From positions 2,666,001 through 2,730,000 of the forward strand of contig NZ_AZUI01000001.1 of assembly GCF_000526995.1 (NCBI RefSeq): DNA of 64,000 bases, read 5' to 3'. This document shows positions 42,725 through 53,500 of this stretch, in pieces; the stretch's first letter is position 1, and every line of letters begins with the position of its first letter. The DNA comes from Lacrimispora indolis DSM 755 (GTDB lineage: Bacteria > Bacillota > Clostridia > Lachnospirales > Lachnospiraceae). Position numbers and translations under genes: made by a program. The notes under the pieces are model-generated. The model worked only from the letters and a program-made list of their open reading frames with translations. It searched no databases and was not told where the DNA came from.

Positions 42725-43888
42725 ATGAAACGAAAATTTTTAGCGGCTGCAATGGCTTTTGCCCTGACGGCAGGAATGCTTTCCGGATGTGCCAGCTCCA
42801 CAGGCTCTGCACCTGAGAGCAAAGAGACCCAGACGACTGCAGCAGCCACCACAGAAGCCGAAAAAGCGGCTGAGACCAAGGCAGAGGAAACCAAAGCAAC
42901 GGGGGGGAGCGGAACCTTAGTCGGAGTTGCAATGCCCACCAAGGACTTACAGCGGTGGAACCAGGATGGATCCAATATGAAAAAGGAACTGGAAGCCGCC
43001 GGATATAAGGTGGATTTACAGTATGCCAGCAATGATGTCCAGACTCAGGTATCCCAGGTAGAGAATATGATTTCCAACGGCTGCCAGATCCTTGTGGTGG
43101 CTTCCATTGACGGAAGCTCATTGGGAGAACCCTTAAGCCAGGCCAAGGCCATGGGCATTCCGGTCATTTCCTATGACCGTCTGATCATGAACTCTGATGC
43201 TGTTACTTATTATGCAACCTTTGACAACTATAAAGTCGGACAAAAGCAGGGTGAATATCTGGTAGAGGCTCTGGGCCTTGAGACCGCTGCGGAGCCTAAG
43301 AACATTGAGCTGTTTACCGGAGACCCGGCTGACAACAACTGCAATTTCTTCTTTGGCGGGGCAATGGATGTCCTTAAAAAGTATATTGACAGCGGCAAGC
43401 TGGTGGTAAAATCCGGTCAGACTGCTTTTGAGCAGGTAGCCACTGCTAACTGGGATTCTGAGAAAGCCCAGAACCGTATGGATACCATTATTGCAGGCAA
43501 CTATTCTGACGGAACCGTATTGGACGCAGTCCTCTGCTCCAACGATTCCACTGCCCTGGGAGTGGAGAACGCCCTTGCTTCTTCCTATACCGGAAAATAT
43601 CCCATCATCACAGGACAGGATTGTGATATTGCCAATGTAAAGAACATGCTCCAGGGAAAACAGGCCATGAGCATTTTTAAGGATACCCGTACCCTTGCGT
43701 CCCAGGTAGTAAAGATGGTGGATTCTGTTATGCAGGGCGGAGAAGCGGAGATCAACGATACGAAATCCTATGATAACGGAACCGGGATCATTCCCACCTA
43801 TTTATGCGATCCGGTAGTGGTAACGGTTGACAACTACAAGGATATGTTGATTACTTCCGGTTACTACACGGAGGACCAGTTAAAGTAA
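42725..43888 (+). CDS. ChvE-like multiple-sugar-binding lipoprotein
   Basis: The 387-residue protein has a lipobox LSGC (Cys22), a low-complexity Thr/Ala/Glu linker (residues 25-60), then a type-1 binding fold: VGVAMPTKDLQRWNQDGSNM, MISNGCQILVVASIDGS, SYDRLIMNSDAVTYYATFDN. This matches the ChvE/GguA-B sugar-binding proteins that bind several monosaccharides. It is the first gene of the transporter operon, with GGAGGAGG before the start, and is followed by a hairpin and then mmsA-like and mmsB-like genes. Confidence 0.92.
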   Translation: MKRKFLAAAMAFALTAGMLSGCASSTGSAPESKETQTTAAATTEAEKAAETKAEETKATGGSGTLVGVAMPTKDLQRWNQDGSNMKKELEAAGYKVDLQYASNDVQTQVSQVENMISNGCQILVVASIDGSSLGEPLSQAKAMGIPVISYDRLIMNSDAVTYYATFDNYKVGQKQGEYLVEALGLETAAEPKNIELFTGDPADNNCNFFFGGAMDVLKKYIDSGKLVVKSGQTAFEQVATANWDSEKAQNRMDTIIAGNYSDGTVLDAVLCSNDSTALGVENALASSYTGKYPIITGQDCDIANVKNMLQGKQAMSIFKDTRTLASQVVKMVDSVMQGGEAEINDTKSYDNGTGIIPTYLCDPVVVTVDNYKDMLITSGYYTEDQLK

Positions 43889-43906
43889 TTAAATGATTTT
43901 CTTATG

Positions 43907-43939
43907 AGGACGGCTTCTTACAGGTGTGGAGGCCGTCCT
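43907..43939 (+). terminator. Intercistronic stem-loop between binding protein and ATPase genes
   Basis: AGGACGGC (43907-43914) pairs with GCCGTCCT (43932-43939). No T tract follows, so it probably protects the upstream mRNA from exonucleases, as at 385, rather than ending transcription. Confidence 0.6.
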
Positions 43940-43968
43940 TAAGAAATGACGGCAAGGGAGGGATATTC

Positions 43969-45543
43969 TTGGCAAAAATACTTTTGGAAATGAAGAACAT
44001 AACCAAGACATTTCCAGGCGTCAAGGCTCTGGATAATGTAAACCTTCAGGTAGAGGAAGGGGAAATCCATGCCCTGGTTGGGGAAAATGGAGCCGGTAAA
44101 TCTACTCTGATGAACGTGCTCAGCGGCATTTATCCCTATGGCACCTATGAGGGAGATATTATTTACGGCGGAGAAATCTGCAAATTTAACCATATCAGTG
44201 ACAGTGAACAAAAGGGAATCGTCATCATTCATCAGGAGCTGGCCCTTGTCCCCTACATGACGATTGCTGAAAACATGTATCTGGGAAATGAAAAGGGGAA
44301 AAGGTACGCAATCAACTGGAATGAAACTTACGGGGAGGCGGACCGGTATTTAAAAACCGTTGGGCTTATGGAATCTTCCCAGACACTGATCAAGGATATC
44401 AGCGTAGGCAAGCAGCAGCTGGTGGAAATCGCAAAGGCTCTTGCAAAGAATGCCAGGCTTTTGATCCTGGATGAGCCTACCGCATCATTGAATGAAGATG
44501 ATTCCAAGTCCCTTCTGGAGCTTTTGCTGAAATTTAAATCAGAGGGATTAACTTCTATCATTATTTCTCATAAACTGAATGAAATTGCCTATGTGGCGGA
44601 TAAGATCACAGTCATCCGCGACGGCTCGACCATAGAAACTCTGGACAGGAAAAAGGATGCCATTACCGAAGACCGGATCATCAAAGGCATGGTGGGACGG
44701 GAGCTGGTGGACCGTTTTCCCAGGCGGTGTGACGTGGAAATCGGTGAAAAGGCCATGGAGGTAGAGCACTGGAGTGCCTGTCATCCTTTGTATTCTGACC
44801 GGAAGGTGGTAAGCGATGTCTCCTTTCATGTGAGAAAAGGAGAGGTGGTAGGAATCTGCGGTCTGATGGGTGCCGGAAGAACAGAACTTGCCATGAGCAT
44901 TTTCGGAAAAAGCTATGGGGTCAATATTTCCGGAACAATCCGCATTCACGGAAAAGAGACATCATTAAATTCTGTCCGGGATGCGATCCGTCACAAGCTC
45001 GCTTATGTCACTGAGGACCGGAAGGGCAACGGCCTGATTCTGGGGACTCCCATTAAGATCAACACGACCCTTGCCAATATGCAGGCCGTCAGCCGCCATA
45101 CCATTATTGATAAGGATAAAGAATTTGAGGTGGCAGAGGATTACCGGGATAAGCTGAAAACCAAATGCCCCACAGTGGAACAGAACGTGGGAAATTTAAG
45201 CGGCGGAAACCAGCAGAAAGTCCTTCTGTCAAAATGGATGTTCGCGGAACCTGATATCCTGATTTTAGATGAACCTACCAGAGGGATCGACGTAGGCGCA
45301 AAATACGAGATATACTGCATCATCAACCGTCTGGCCTCGGAAGGCAAATCAATCATCATGATATCATCAGAGCTTCCGGAAGTGCTTGGAATGTCCGACC
45401 GGATTTATATCATGAATGAAGGCCGAATGGTGGGAGAGGTCAGCGCGGCCGAGGCGACTCAGGAAAAGATCATGGCCTGTATCTTAAAGTCAGATAAACA
45501 CCCTGAGGGCATCCCTTTATGCCCTGAAGCGGGGGCAAATTAG
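43969..45543 (+). CDS. mmsA: Multiple-sugar ABC transporter ATP-binding protein, MmsA/GguA type
   Basis: The 524-residue protein is a duplicated ATPase like XylG: Walker [10 protein letters not shown] and a Walker B LLILDEPT in the first half, signature LSGGNQQKV and [14 protein letters not shown] in the second. A TTG start at 43969 is chosen: GGGAGG lies 6 bp before it and [17 protein letters not shown] matches the usual family start; an upstream ATG at 43924 lies before the ribosome site. The last 12 residues ([14 protein letters not shown]) are encoded by a copy of the hairpin element at 45500 and have no family counterpart that I recognise. Confidence 0.92.
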   Translation: MAKILLEMKNITKTFPGVKALDNVNLQVEEGEIHALVGENGAGKSTLMNVLSGIYPYGTYEGDIIYGGEICKFNHISDSEQKGIVIIHQELALVPYMTIAENMYLGNEKGKRYAINWNETYGEADRYLKTVGLMESSQTLIKDISVGKQQLVEIAKALAKNARLLILDEPTASLNEDDSKSLLELLLKFKSEGLTSIIISHKLNEIAYVADKITVIRDGSTIETLDRKKDAITEDRIIKGMVGRELVDRFPRRCDVEIGEKAMEVEHWSACHPLYSDRKVVSDVSFHVRKGEVVGICGLMGAGRTELAMSIFGKSYGVNISGTIRIHGKETSLNSVRDAIRHKLAYVTEDRKGNGLILGTPIKINTTLANMQAVSRHTIIDKDKEFEVAEDYRDKLKTKCPTVEQNVGNLSGGNQQKVLLSKWMFAEPDILILDEPTRGIDVGAKYEIYCIINRLASEGKSIIMISSELPEVLGMSDRIYIMNEGRMVGEVSAAEATQEKIMACILKSDKHPEGIPLCPEAGAN

Positions 45544-45556
45544 AGGCAATACGGGC
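45500..45556 (+). repeat. Hairpin element copy 5, overlapping the end of mmsA
   Basis: ACCCTGAGGGCATCCCTTTATGCCC is very close to the unit at 26605, and GGGCAAATTAGAGGCAA matches its second half. The mmsA stop codon lies inside it, so the element encodes the protein tail. A partial extra half (TACGGGCA) follows. Confidence 0.75.
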
Positions 45557-45582
45557 AAAGCTAGAAGAAAGGTGTGTAGAAG

Positions 45583-46758
45583 ATGGAGAATAAGATGAAA
45601 TTATCTGAGGGATTAAAAAAATATACGATGGTGATCGTTCTGGCTGTTGTAGTCATTCTTTTCACGGTCAACACCGGAGGAAAGATGCTTCTGCCCCAGA
45701 ATGTGAACAATTTAATTGCCCAGAATGCCTATGTATTTATCCTGGCCACTGGTATGCTTTTTTGCATCCTCACAGGAGGCAACATTGACTTGTCCGTAGG
45801 CTCTGTGGTTTGTTTTGTAGGGGCCATAGGCGGAAGCATGATGATCACCATGGGGATTAACCCTTATCTGACCTTGCTTGCAATGCTGATTATGGGCGTA
45901 CTGGTGGGCGCATGGCAGGGCTTCTGGATCGCATACGTGCGGATCCCTCCTTTTATCGTAACCTTGGCCGGTATGCTCATGTTCCGGGGGTTATCCAATG
46001 TGGTTTTACAGGGAATGACCTTGTCCCCTATTCCGGAACCATTTTTAAACCTGTTTAACACCTATGTCCCGGATATCTTTGGTATTCAGGGCTTTAACCT
46101 GACCTGTTTTCTGGTGGGCATCATTGCCTGTCTTGTTTTTGTGGTTCTGGAGCTTTTAAACAGGAGAAGAAAGCTTCAAAAAGGATACCGGGTGGATCCC
46201 CTTGGAGGCCTGGCTGTCAAAATGGCTCTTATCAGCTTTGTGGTTTTGTTCTTTATGTATAAGCTGGCCAGATATAAAGGGATTCCAAACGCCCTTATCT
46301 GGGTGACGGCGATCATTGGGATCTACAGTTATATTTCTTCCAAAACAACCACAGGACGGTATTTTTACGCTGTGGGCGGAAATGAGAAGGCAACCAGGCT
46401 GTCCGGCATTGACACCAATAAAGTGTATTTTCTCGCTTATTTGAATATGGGTCTCCTGGCAGCAGTGGCAGGTATGGTGACCGTTGCCCGGTTAAATTCT
46501 GCCAATCCTACGGCAGGAAACAGCTACGAAATGGATGCCATCGGTGCCTGCTTTATCGGAGGCGCTTCCGCATACGGCGGTACAGGAACTGTGCCTGGAG
46601 TTATTGTAGGCGCGACTCTTATGGGCGTGCTGAACTTAGGGATGAGCATCATGGGTGTTGACCAGAACCTGCAGAAGGTGGTAAAAGGAGCGGTTCTTAT
46701 GGCGGCAGTTATATTTGATGTGGTGAGTAAGAGAAAGTCGTTTATTGTGAAGCAGTAA
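45583..46758 (+). CDS. mmsB: Multiple-sugar ABC transporter permease, MmsB/GguB type
   Basis: The 391-residue protein has about ten membrane segments and the family landmarks GGNIDLSVGSV (near 70) and PPFIVTLAGMLMFRG (near 125), with a longer middle than RbsC-type permeases, as in XylH. It is the channel of the transporter formed with the two upstream genes. The operon ends at a terminator 40 bp downstream. A second ATG at 45595 is possible. Confidence 0.93.
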   Translation: MENKMKLSEGLKKYTMVIVLAVVVILFTVNTGGKMLLPQNVNNLIAQNAYVFILATGMLFCILTGGNIDLSVGSVVCFVGAIGGSMMITMGINPYLTLLAMLIMGVLVGAWQGFWIAYVRIPPFIVTLAGMLMFRGLSNVVLQGMTLSPIPEPFLNLFNTYVPDIFGIQGFNLTCFLVGIIACLVFVVLELLNRRRKLQKGYRVDPLGGLAVKMALISFVVLFFMYKLARYKGIPNALIWVTAIIGIYSYISSKTTTGRYFYAVGGNEKATRLSGIDTNKVYFLAYLNMGLLAAVAGMVTVARLNSANPTAGNSYEMDAIGACFIGGASAYGGTGTVPGVIVGATLMGVLNLGMSIMGVDQNLQKVVKGAVLMAAVIFDVVSKRKSFIVKQ

Positions 46759-46795
46759 GTTGGTAAGGATTATTTTTCCGTGGAAGTGACATTCT

Positions 46796-46842
46796 AAAAT
46801 GCTGTTTTCTTATACATTCGTATGAGAGACAGCATTTTTTAT
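46796..46842 (+). terminator. Terminator of the multiple-sugar transporter operon
   Basis: AAAATGCTGT pairs with ACAGCATTTT around a 23-nt loop that contains a smaller stem (TTATAC/GTATGA region). A T run follows. Confidence 0.85.
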
Positions 46843-47002
46843 CTGCAATAAAAGACATTTTCCGCATTTTCTTTTCTCATAATTTGTCCGCAAAGGAACG
46901 GTTTATTTAAATAAAAATCCCCCTATATATAGAAATCTGGCCCAACTTGTGGTAGAATGCTACAAGTAAAAGAATGTTTTGATAGGTAAAGGAGCATAAA
47001 TT

Positions 47003-47557
47003 ATGGGAAAGATAAAAGTAACAACATGCGGAATCAAAGGACTTTTTGTCATTGAGCCTGCGGTATTTCACGATTCCAGAGGATATTTCATGGAAACCTA
47101 TAACCAGAAAGACTTTCAGGAGGCAGGGCTTGACATGGTTTTCGTACAGGACAACCAGTCCATGTCCGTAAAGGGCGTACTGCGGGGCCTTCATTTCCAG
47201 AAGCAGTTTCCACAGGGAAAGCTGGTGCGGGTAGTGAGAGGAAGGGTATTTGACGTGGCAGTGGATCTGCGTTCCGCTTCCGAAACCTATGGAAAATGGT
47301 TTGGCGTGGAGTTGTCTGCGGAGAACAAAAAGCAGTTTTACATTCCGGAAGGCTTTGCCCATGGATTTTTAGTTTTGTCTGATGAAGCGGAATTCGCATA
47401 CAAATGCACTGATTTTTATCATCCCGGTGATGAGGGCGGAATTTTATGGAGCGATCCGGAGATCGGCATTGACTGGCCGGTAGAGGAAGGCATGGAGCTG
47501 ATCATCTCTGAAAAGGATCAGAAGTGGGGCGGAATCCGGGATACCTTTAAATTTTAG
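47003..47557 (+). CDS. rfbC: dTDP-4-dehydrorhamnose 3,5-epimerase
   Basis: RfbC makes dTDP-L-lyxo-4-hexulose, the third step to dTDP-L-rhamnose. The 184-residue protein has GVLRGLHFQ (catalytic His near 63) and VRGRVFDVAVDLR (Asp near 80), plus the Tyr-containing C-terminal part FYIPEGFAHGF. Length is normal. rfbA, rfbB and rfbD are not in the window. It opens the right part of the polysaccharide locus. Upstream, TAGAAT at about 46952 may be a -10 box, but I see no good -35. Confidence 0.95.
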   Translation: MGKIKVTTCGIKGLFVIEPAVFHDSRGYFMETYNQKDFQEAGLDMVFVQDNQSMSVKGVLRGLHFQKQFPQGKLVRVVRGRVFDVAVDLRSASETYGKWFGVELSAENKKQFYIPEGFAHGFLVLSDEAEFAYKCTDFYHPGDEGGILWSDPEIGIDWPVEEGMELIISEKDQKWGGIRDTFKF

Positions 47558-47572
47558 CGAGAGGAGAAAACC

Positions 47573-48385
47573 ATGAAATATCTGGTTTCCTTAATAAAAG
47601 AAATTATTGCAAAGAGGAAGCTCATCCTGGATCTGTCAAAGGCAGATTTTAAAAAACGGTTTGTAGGCTCCTATTTCGGGATCGCATGGATGTTTTTACA
47701 GCCCATGGCAACGGTTTTAGTATACTTTTTTGTATTTCAGATGGGCTTTAAGAGCGTGCCCCCTGTTCCGGAATACCCCTACGTGCTTTGGCTGATTCCG
47801 GGCATTGTGCCCTGGTTTTATTTCAGCGAGGTGCTGAACATGGGAACTGGCTGTCTTCAGGAATATAATTATCTGGTGAAAAAGGTGGTGTTCCGGGTGG
47901 AGATCCTTCCGGTCATCAAGATGATTTCCTGCCTGATGGTACATGGCATTTTTGCAATCATCATGATCGTGGTATTTTTCTGCTATGGCTTTTTTCCAAA
48001 GGCCAGCTGGATCCAGATCCTGTACTATTCCTTTGCAAGCTCCATGCTGTCTCTGGCTATTGCGTATTTTACCAGCGCCATTCACGTGTTTTTCAAGGAT
48101 ATGGCACAGATCATAGGCATTTTCCTGCAGTTTGGGATGTGGATGGTGCCCATCATGTGGGCGCCGGAAATGTTTTCCTCGATTCCCTCCTGGCTGCCGG
48201 TTCTGCTTAAGCTGAATCCTTTCTATTATATTGTGGCCGGGTACCGGGACAGCATGCTGACCGGAAACTGGCTGACAGAACGGCCGACCCTGGGACTTTA
48301 TTTCTGGTCAGTGACCATTGTCCTGATGCTTTTGGGACTGAAAGTATTTAAAAAGCTGCGCCCGCACTTTTCCGATGTGCTGTGA
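47573..48385 (+). CDS. wzm: Polysaccharide ABC exporter permease (Wzm/TagG-like)
   Basis: The 270-residue protein has six membrane segments and matches ABC-2 type glycan exporters: KRFVGSYFGIAWMFLQP (near 22-38), FYYIVAGYRDSML near the C-terminus. Together with the ATPase encoded 20 bp downstream it moves a finished, lipid-linked polymer across the membrane in one step. The start has GAGAGGAGAAAACC upstream. It is distinct from the flippase route at 25-28 kb. Confidence 0.92.
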   Translation: MKYLVSLIKEIIAKRKLILDLSKADFKKRFVGSYFGIAWMFLQPMATVLVYFFVFQMGFKSVPPVPEYPYVLWLIPGIVPWFYFSEVLNMGTGCLQEYNYLVKKVVFRVEILPVIKMISCLMVHGIFAIIMIVVFFCYGFFPKASWIQILYYSFASSMLSLAIAYFTSAIHVFFKDMAQIIGIFLQFGMWMVPIMWAPEMFSSIPSWLPVLLKLNPFYYIVAGYRDSMLTGNWLTERPTLGLYFWSVTIVLMLLGLKVFKKLRPHFSDVL

Positions 48386-48418
48386 GAAGGGATAATTTAA
48401 TGTAACATGGAGGATTCA

Positions 48419-49765
48419 ATGTCCGTAGAATGGAACAACAAAGCAATATCTGTTAATAATGTAACAAAGATCTATAAATTATACGACAAGCCTGTTGACC
48501 GGTTAAAAGAGGCTTTAAGCGTGACCCATAAAAATTACCACCGTGATTTCTACGCCTTAAACGGCATTTCTTTTGAGGTAGAAAAGGGACAGACCGTAGG
48601 AATCATCGGAACCAACGGATCAGGGAAATCCACCATTTTAAAAATCATTACAGGAGTCTTAACACCATCCTCAGGCACCCTGGAGGTCAACGGGGTGATT
48701 TCCGCACTTTTGGAGCTGGGAGCCGGTTTTAACATGGATTATACGGGAATCGAAAACATCTACATGAACGGCACCATGATGGGATTTTCCAAGAAAGAAA
48801 TGGATGGAAAGCTTCGGGACATCCTGGATTTTGCGGACATCGGAGATTTTGTCTATCAGCCCGTGAAGACTTATTCAAGCGGTATGTTTGTCCGCCTGGC
48901 ATTTGCCCTGGCTATCAACGTGGAGCCTGAGATTCTCATTGTGGACGAAGCATTGTCCGTGGGAGACGTATTTTTTCAGGCCAAATGCTACCGCCGTATG
49001 GAAGAAATCCGTCAGAACGGAACCACTATTTTGATGGTTACCCATGATATGGGAGCGATCATCAAATATTGTGACCGCGTCGTTGTTTTAAATAAAGGAA
49101 ATTTTATCGCCGAGGGAGAGCCTGGAAAGATGGTGGATCTTTATAAAAAGATCCTGGCCAATCAAATGGATGACCTTGGGGAAGATTTAGAAGAAATAAG
49201 AAAAGGCATATTAAATGACTTTTCCGGAGAACAGGCCTCAGTTCAGATGCAGTCCCAAAGTTCCCGCCAGGAAGGGTTTATGAAGGAAAAGCTCACCATC
49301 AACCCCAGCCGCACGGAATACGGCGATAAACGGGCGGAGATCGTGGATTTCGGACTTCTGGACGAAAGAGGGAATGTGACTAACCTTCTGCTGAAAGGGG
49401 AACGCTTTACCATAAAGGAGCGGATTCATTTTCATACGAAAATCGAGACGCCCATCTTTACCTATACCATCAAGGATAAACGGGGAGCCGATTTGACCGG
49501 CACCAACACCATGTACGAGGCCTCCGATGTGCAGGCCGTGGAAAATGGCGATGAATATGAGGTGGAATTTAACCAGAAAATGACCCTTCAGGGAGGAGAG
49601 TATCTCCTTTCCATGAGCTGCACCGGATTTGAAAACGGAGAACATGTGGTTTATCACCGTCTGTATGACATCGCAAATATTACGGTCATTTCCAATAAAA
49701 ATACGGTAGGTATTTATGATATGGAACCGGAAGTAAGCTTAAAGCTTTACCGGGCAGGAGAGTGA
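48419..49765 (+). CDS. wzt: Polysaccharide ABC exporter ATPase with glycan-binding domain (Wzt-like)
   Basis: The 448-residue protein has an N-terminal ATPase (GTNGSGKST, signature YSSGMFVRLA, Walker B ILIVDEAL) up to about residue 240 and a C-terminal beta-rich domain of about 150 residues (RTEYGDKRAEIVDFGLLDERG and later FTYTIKDKRGADLTGTNT). In E. coli O9a and related systems this domain binds the capped end of the glycan before export. The start at 48419 has GGAGG 5 bp before it; the ATG at 48407 lacks one. Confidence 0.93.
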   Translation: MSVEWNNKAISVNNVTKIYKLYDKPVDRLKEALSVTHKNYHRDFYALNGISFEVEKGQTVGIIGTNGSGKSTILKIITGVLTPSSGTLEVNGVISALLELGAGFNMDYTGIENIYMNGTMMGFSKKEMDGKLRDILDFADIGDFVYQPVKTYSSGMFVRLAFALAINVEPEILIVDEALSVGDVFFQAKCYRRMEEIRQNGTTILMVTHDMGAIIKYCDRVVVLNKGNFIAEGEPGKMVDLYKKILANQMDDLGEDLEEIRKGILNDFSGEQASVQMQSQSSRQEGFMKEKLTINPSRTEYGDKRAEIVDFGLLDERGNVTNLLLKGERFTIKERIHFHTKIETPIFTYTIKDKRGADLTGTNTMYEASDVQAVENGDEYEVEFNQKMTLQGGEYLLSMSCTGFENGEHVVYHRLYDIANITVISNKNTVGIYDMEPEVSLKLYRAGE

Positions 49766-49778
49766 GGAGGAAACGTCC

Positions 49779-50558
49779 ATGAATGATATCAGCCCTGAAC
49801 TGAAAAAACTGTTTATTAAATACCATGGAGATACGAAAAAGCTGCTCCAGGAAAACCCCAATCTGGACTACTTGTACGCGTTATCCGAGATTCGTGAGAA
49901 CCTGTTGGAATGGTATGAATTTGATGAGGCGGGTTCTCTCCTTCAGGTGGGGTCTGACTACGGGGCCCTGACCGGCTTATACAGCAGGCGGGTCAGGCAG
50001 GTGACCGTCCTTGACCCTGACAGTCACAATTTATCGGTCAACCGTTTGCGCAATGAGGCACAGGAAAACATCCGGTATATAACCGGGGATTTAGACTCCT
50101 TTGAAGAGGAAGGCTTTGATTATGTGGTAATGGTCGGTTCCTTAAGACAGCCCTATGACAAACACATAAGTAAGGCCAAATCCCTTTTAAAGCCGGAAGG
50201 AAAGCTGATCCTTTCCATATGCAACCGTCTTGGCCTTAAATATCAGGCAGGTGCTGTCCCTGATCAGGACCGGCTTTCCAGGGAAGAACTTTTAGAGCTT
50301 TTGCGTGGAGAAGAGACCAGACAGGGAAAGGTGGAAGTTTACTATCCAATGCCTGATTACCGCCTGCCTATCACCTTATATTCCGATGGATATCTGCCGG
50401 GCAAAGGAGATTTAACCCATGCCATCCTGGCTTACGATTATCCCAAGTATTTAAGGTTTGATTTAGGAAAGATGTATGACGAGGTGTGTGAGGGAAAGCA
50501 GTTTGAGACATTTGCCAATTCATTTTTAACCATTTGGAGCAGCCATGAAGAAAATTAA
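49779..50558 (+). CDS. SAM-dependent methyltransferase, polysaccharide-associated
   Basis: The 259-residue protein has a class I methyltransferase fold with LQVGSDYGALTGL (motif I, near 55-68), VTVLDPD (motif II) and DYVVMVGSL. The C-terminal part (VEVYYPMPDYRLPITLYSDG) is shared with methyltransferases that sit next to Wzt genes in Firmicutes. It overlaps the following kinase-GT gene by 14 bp. Likely role: methylating a sugar or phosphate on the glycan. Which site is inferred only. Confidence 0.85.
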   Translation: MNDISPELKKLFIKYHGDTKKLLQENPNLDYLYALSEIRENLLEWYEFDEAGSLLQVGSDYGALTGLYSRRVRQVTVLDPDSHNLSVNRLRNEAQENIRYITGDLDSFEEEGFDYVVMVGSLRQPYDKHISKAKSLLKPEGKLILSICNRLGLKYQAGAVPDQDRLSREELLELLRGEETRQGKVEVYYPMPDYRLPITLYSDGYLPGKGDLTHAILAYDYPKYLRFDLGKMYDEVCEGKQFETFANSFLTIWSSHEEN

Positions 50559-53500
50559 TTTTGTAAAATACAACAGGACCCGCAGGGAAGCGTTCCAGAT
50601 ACGTACCAGCCTGGTGGAGCAGGATGGCTGTCCTTATGTGGAAAAGACGGCTTTAAAGCCTGAGGGCGTTGCCCATATAAAGTCCCTTGGGGTAAAATAT
50701 AAAAGCCTTACAGAGCAAAACCAAAGGTTAAAGGTTGCCGGGGTTTCCATAAGTTCCGATGGAAGGACTGCCCGTTTCGATTTCCTGAAAGGCCAGACCC
50801 TTTCCGAGCTTCTGGGAAAAGAGATCCAGGATGGAAAGGTTTCCGTGCCACAAATGGAAGATGGGATTTCCCTCATCATGGGGGCAAAGGAAAACTGCAT
50901 CATTCCCTTTACAATTACGCCTGAATTTGAAGAGGTCTTTGGGAAGCTGACTGAAGCTGATGAACGCTTTAAAAAGGACTGGGCGTTTAAAACCTCCAAC
51001 ATTGACTGTCTGTTTGAGAACATCATGATCACGGAGGATGGCCCTTACTGCCTGGACTATGAATGGGTATTTTCCTTCCCGGTCCCGGTCACCTTTATAA
51101 AGTTCCGGGTCCTTTATTACTTTTATGAACAGTATAAAAGCATTTTGTCTTATGGCTCCATGGAAGCCTTTATGGAGGAGTTCGGCGTGGAGGCAGAGCG
51201 CCTGGGCACCTATGAGGAGATGGAACGGTGCTTCCAGGACTATGTTCACGGAGAGAACCAGCAGATCTACCTGGTCAACTACATGCATGAAACCCATGCC
51301 CTGCCTGAAGACATGTATGAAGTATCCAGGGTGATCGACGAGACAAAGGAGCACATTACCCAGTTGGATATGGAGATCCGGGAAAAGGATGTGCTCATCA
51401 CCAGGCAGCAGGAGGAGAAACGCCTGACTGACAATCATGTGGGAAACCAGGAAGCTATCATCCAGGCGCTGCGGGCAGATTGCAGCAATATGAGTGAAAT
51501 GATCGCCACCCTCCAGAGACATCAGGCATTGACCTACCGTGTCAGAAGAAAGCTGGGAAGAATCTTTAACGATAAGTTTCCTCAAGGGACCCAAAAACGG
51601 AAACTGCTGATTTACGCCAAGGATACGGTGTTCCATCCCTTAAAATCCTTCCGCCTTTATACAACAGAAGAGGGGCGGAACCTGATTGAAGGGGATATGA
51701 AGATCGGAGAGGCCTACCGGGTCCATGGAAAGCTTCGTTTCATAAAAGAGGGCCATCCAATGGTGTCCATCATCATTCCCGTATACAACCAGATCCATTA
51801 TACCTATGCCTGTCTGGTGTCCATTCTGGAACATACAAAGGATGTGGTGTATGAGGTTATCATAGCGGACGATGTTTCTTCAGATGCAACAGCTGAGCTT
51901 TCAAAATTTACGGAAAATGTGGTCATATGCCGCAATGAAACAAACCAGGGATTCTTAAGAAACTGCAATCAGGCCGCCAAGGCTGCCAGGGGAAAATATG
52001 TCATGTTCTTAAACAATGACACCCAGGTAACAGAAGGCTGGCTAAGCAGTCTGGTGAATTTGATTGAATCTGATCCTGCCATCGGCATGGTTGGCTCCAA
52101 GCTGGTCTACCCTGACGGAAGACTGCAGGAAGCCGGAGGCATCATTTTCCGCGACGGATCCGGCTGGAATTACGGACGTCTCGACGATCCGGAAAAGCCG
52201 GAATACAACTATGTAAAAGATGTGGACTATATATCCGGGGCCGCCATCCTTCTTTCCAATGAGCTGTGGAAACGGATCGGAGGATTTGACGACCGTTATG
52301 CCCCTGCATACTGTGAGGATTCTGACCTTGCCTTTGAGGTGCGCAGGGCCGGTCTGCGGGTGGTTTATCAGCCCTTTTCCAAGGTCATTCATTTTGAGGG
52401 CATTTCCAACGGAACGGATGTCAATGGCTCTGGACTTAAGCGGTATCAGGTGGAAAACGGCTTAAAGCTAAAGGAAAAATGGACGGAAGAACTGAAACAG
52501 CAAAGTGAAAACGATGGAAATCCCGACGTTTTCCGGGCCAGGGAGAGAAGCCAGGGTAAGGACATCATACTGGTCGTGGACCATTATGTTCCCACCTATG
52601 ACAGGGATGCCGGTTCCAAGACCACCTTCCAGTATTTAAAGATGTTCCTGGAAAAGGGTTATGTGGTGAAGTTCCTTGGAGATAATTTCCTTCATGAAGA
52701 GCCTTATTCCACCGCTTTGCAGCAGTTGGGGATCGAGATTCTCTACGGTAAGGAATACCAGGTAAAGATCTGGGAATGGCTGAAGGAACATGGAAATGAT
52801 ATAAAGGTTGCTTATTTAAACCGTCCCCATATCGCTGCAAAATATGTGGATTTTATTAAAGATAAGACAAACATTAAGATGATTTATTATGGACATGATC
52901 TGCATTTCTTAAGAGAAGGCAGGGAGTATGAGCTGACCGGAGATCCCAAGAAGAGGGAAGCTTCCGAGTACTGGAAGTCTGTGGAGCTTCGCCTTATGAA
53001 AAAGACTGCGGTATCCTATTATCCGTCTTATGTGGAGCGGGAGGCCATTCATGAGATCGAGCCATCCATCCATGTGAAAGCCATTGTGGCCTATGTCTAT
53101 GAAAAGTTTTTAAACCACATTCCCGATGATTTTGAAAAAAGGGAAGGACTTTTGTTTGTGGGTGGATTTGCTCATCCGCCTAACGCAGATGCAGTTTTAT
53201 GGTTTGCACAGGAAATATTCCCGCTGATCCGGGAACAGCTTTCCATGAATTTCTATATCGTAGGTTCCAGAGTAACGGATGAGATCAAGGCTTTGGAACA
53301 GCCGGGCAACGGGATCATTGTCAAGGGATTTGTATCAGAGGACGAACTGGAAAGGCTTTATTTAAGCTGCCGGGTGGTAGTGGTGCCTCTGCGTTACGGC
53401 GCAGGGGTCAAGGGAAAGGTCATTGAAGCTTTATATAACGGCGCTCCCGTGGTCACAACCTCCATTGGAGCAGAGGGAATCCCGGAAGCGGACCAGGTTA

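Noticed and set aside
46920..46975. rfbC promoter
   Set aside because: TAGAAT is present but no acceptable -35 at 16-18 bp was found, so it was not listed as a feature.
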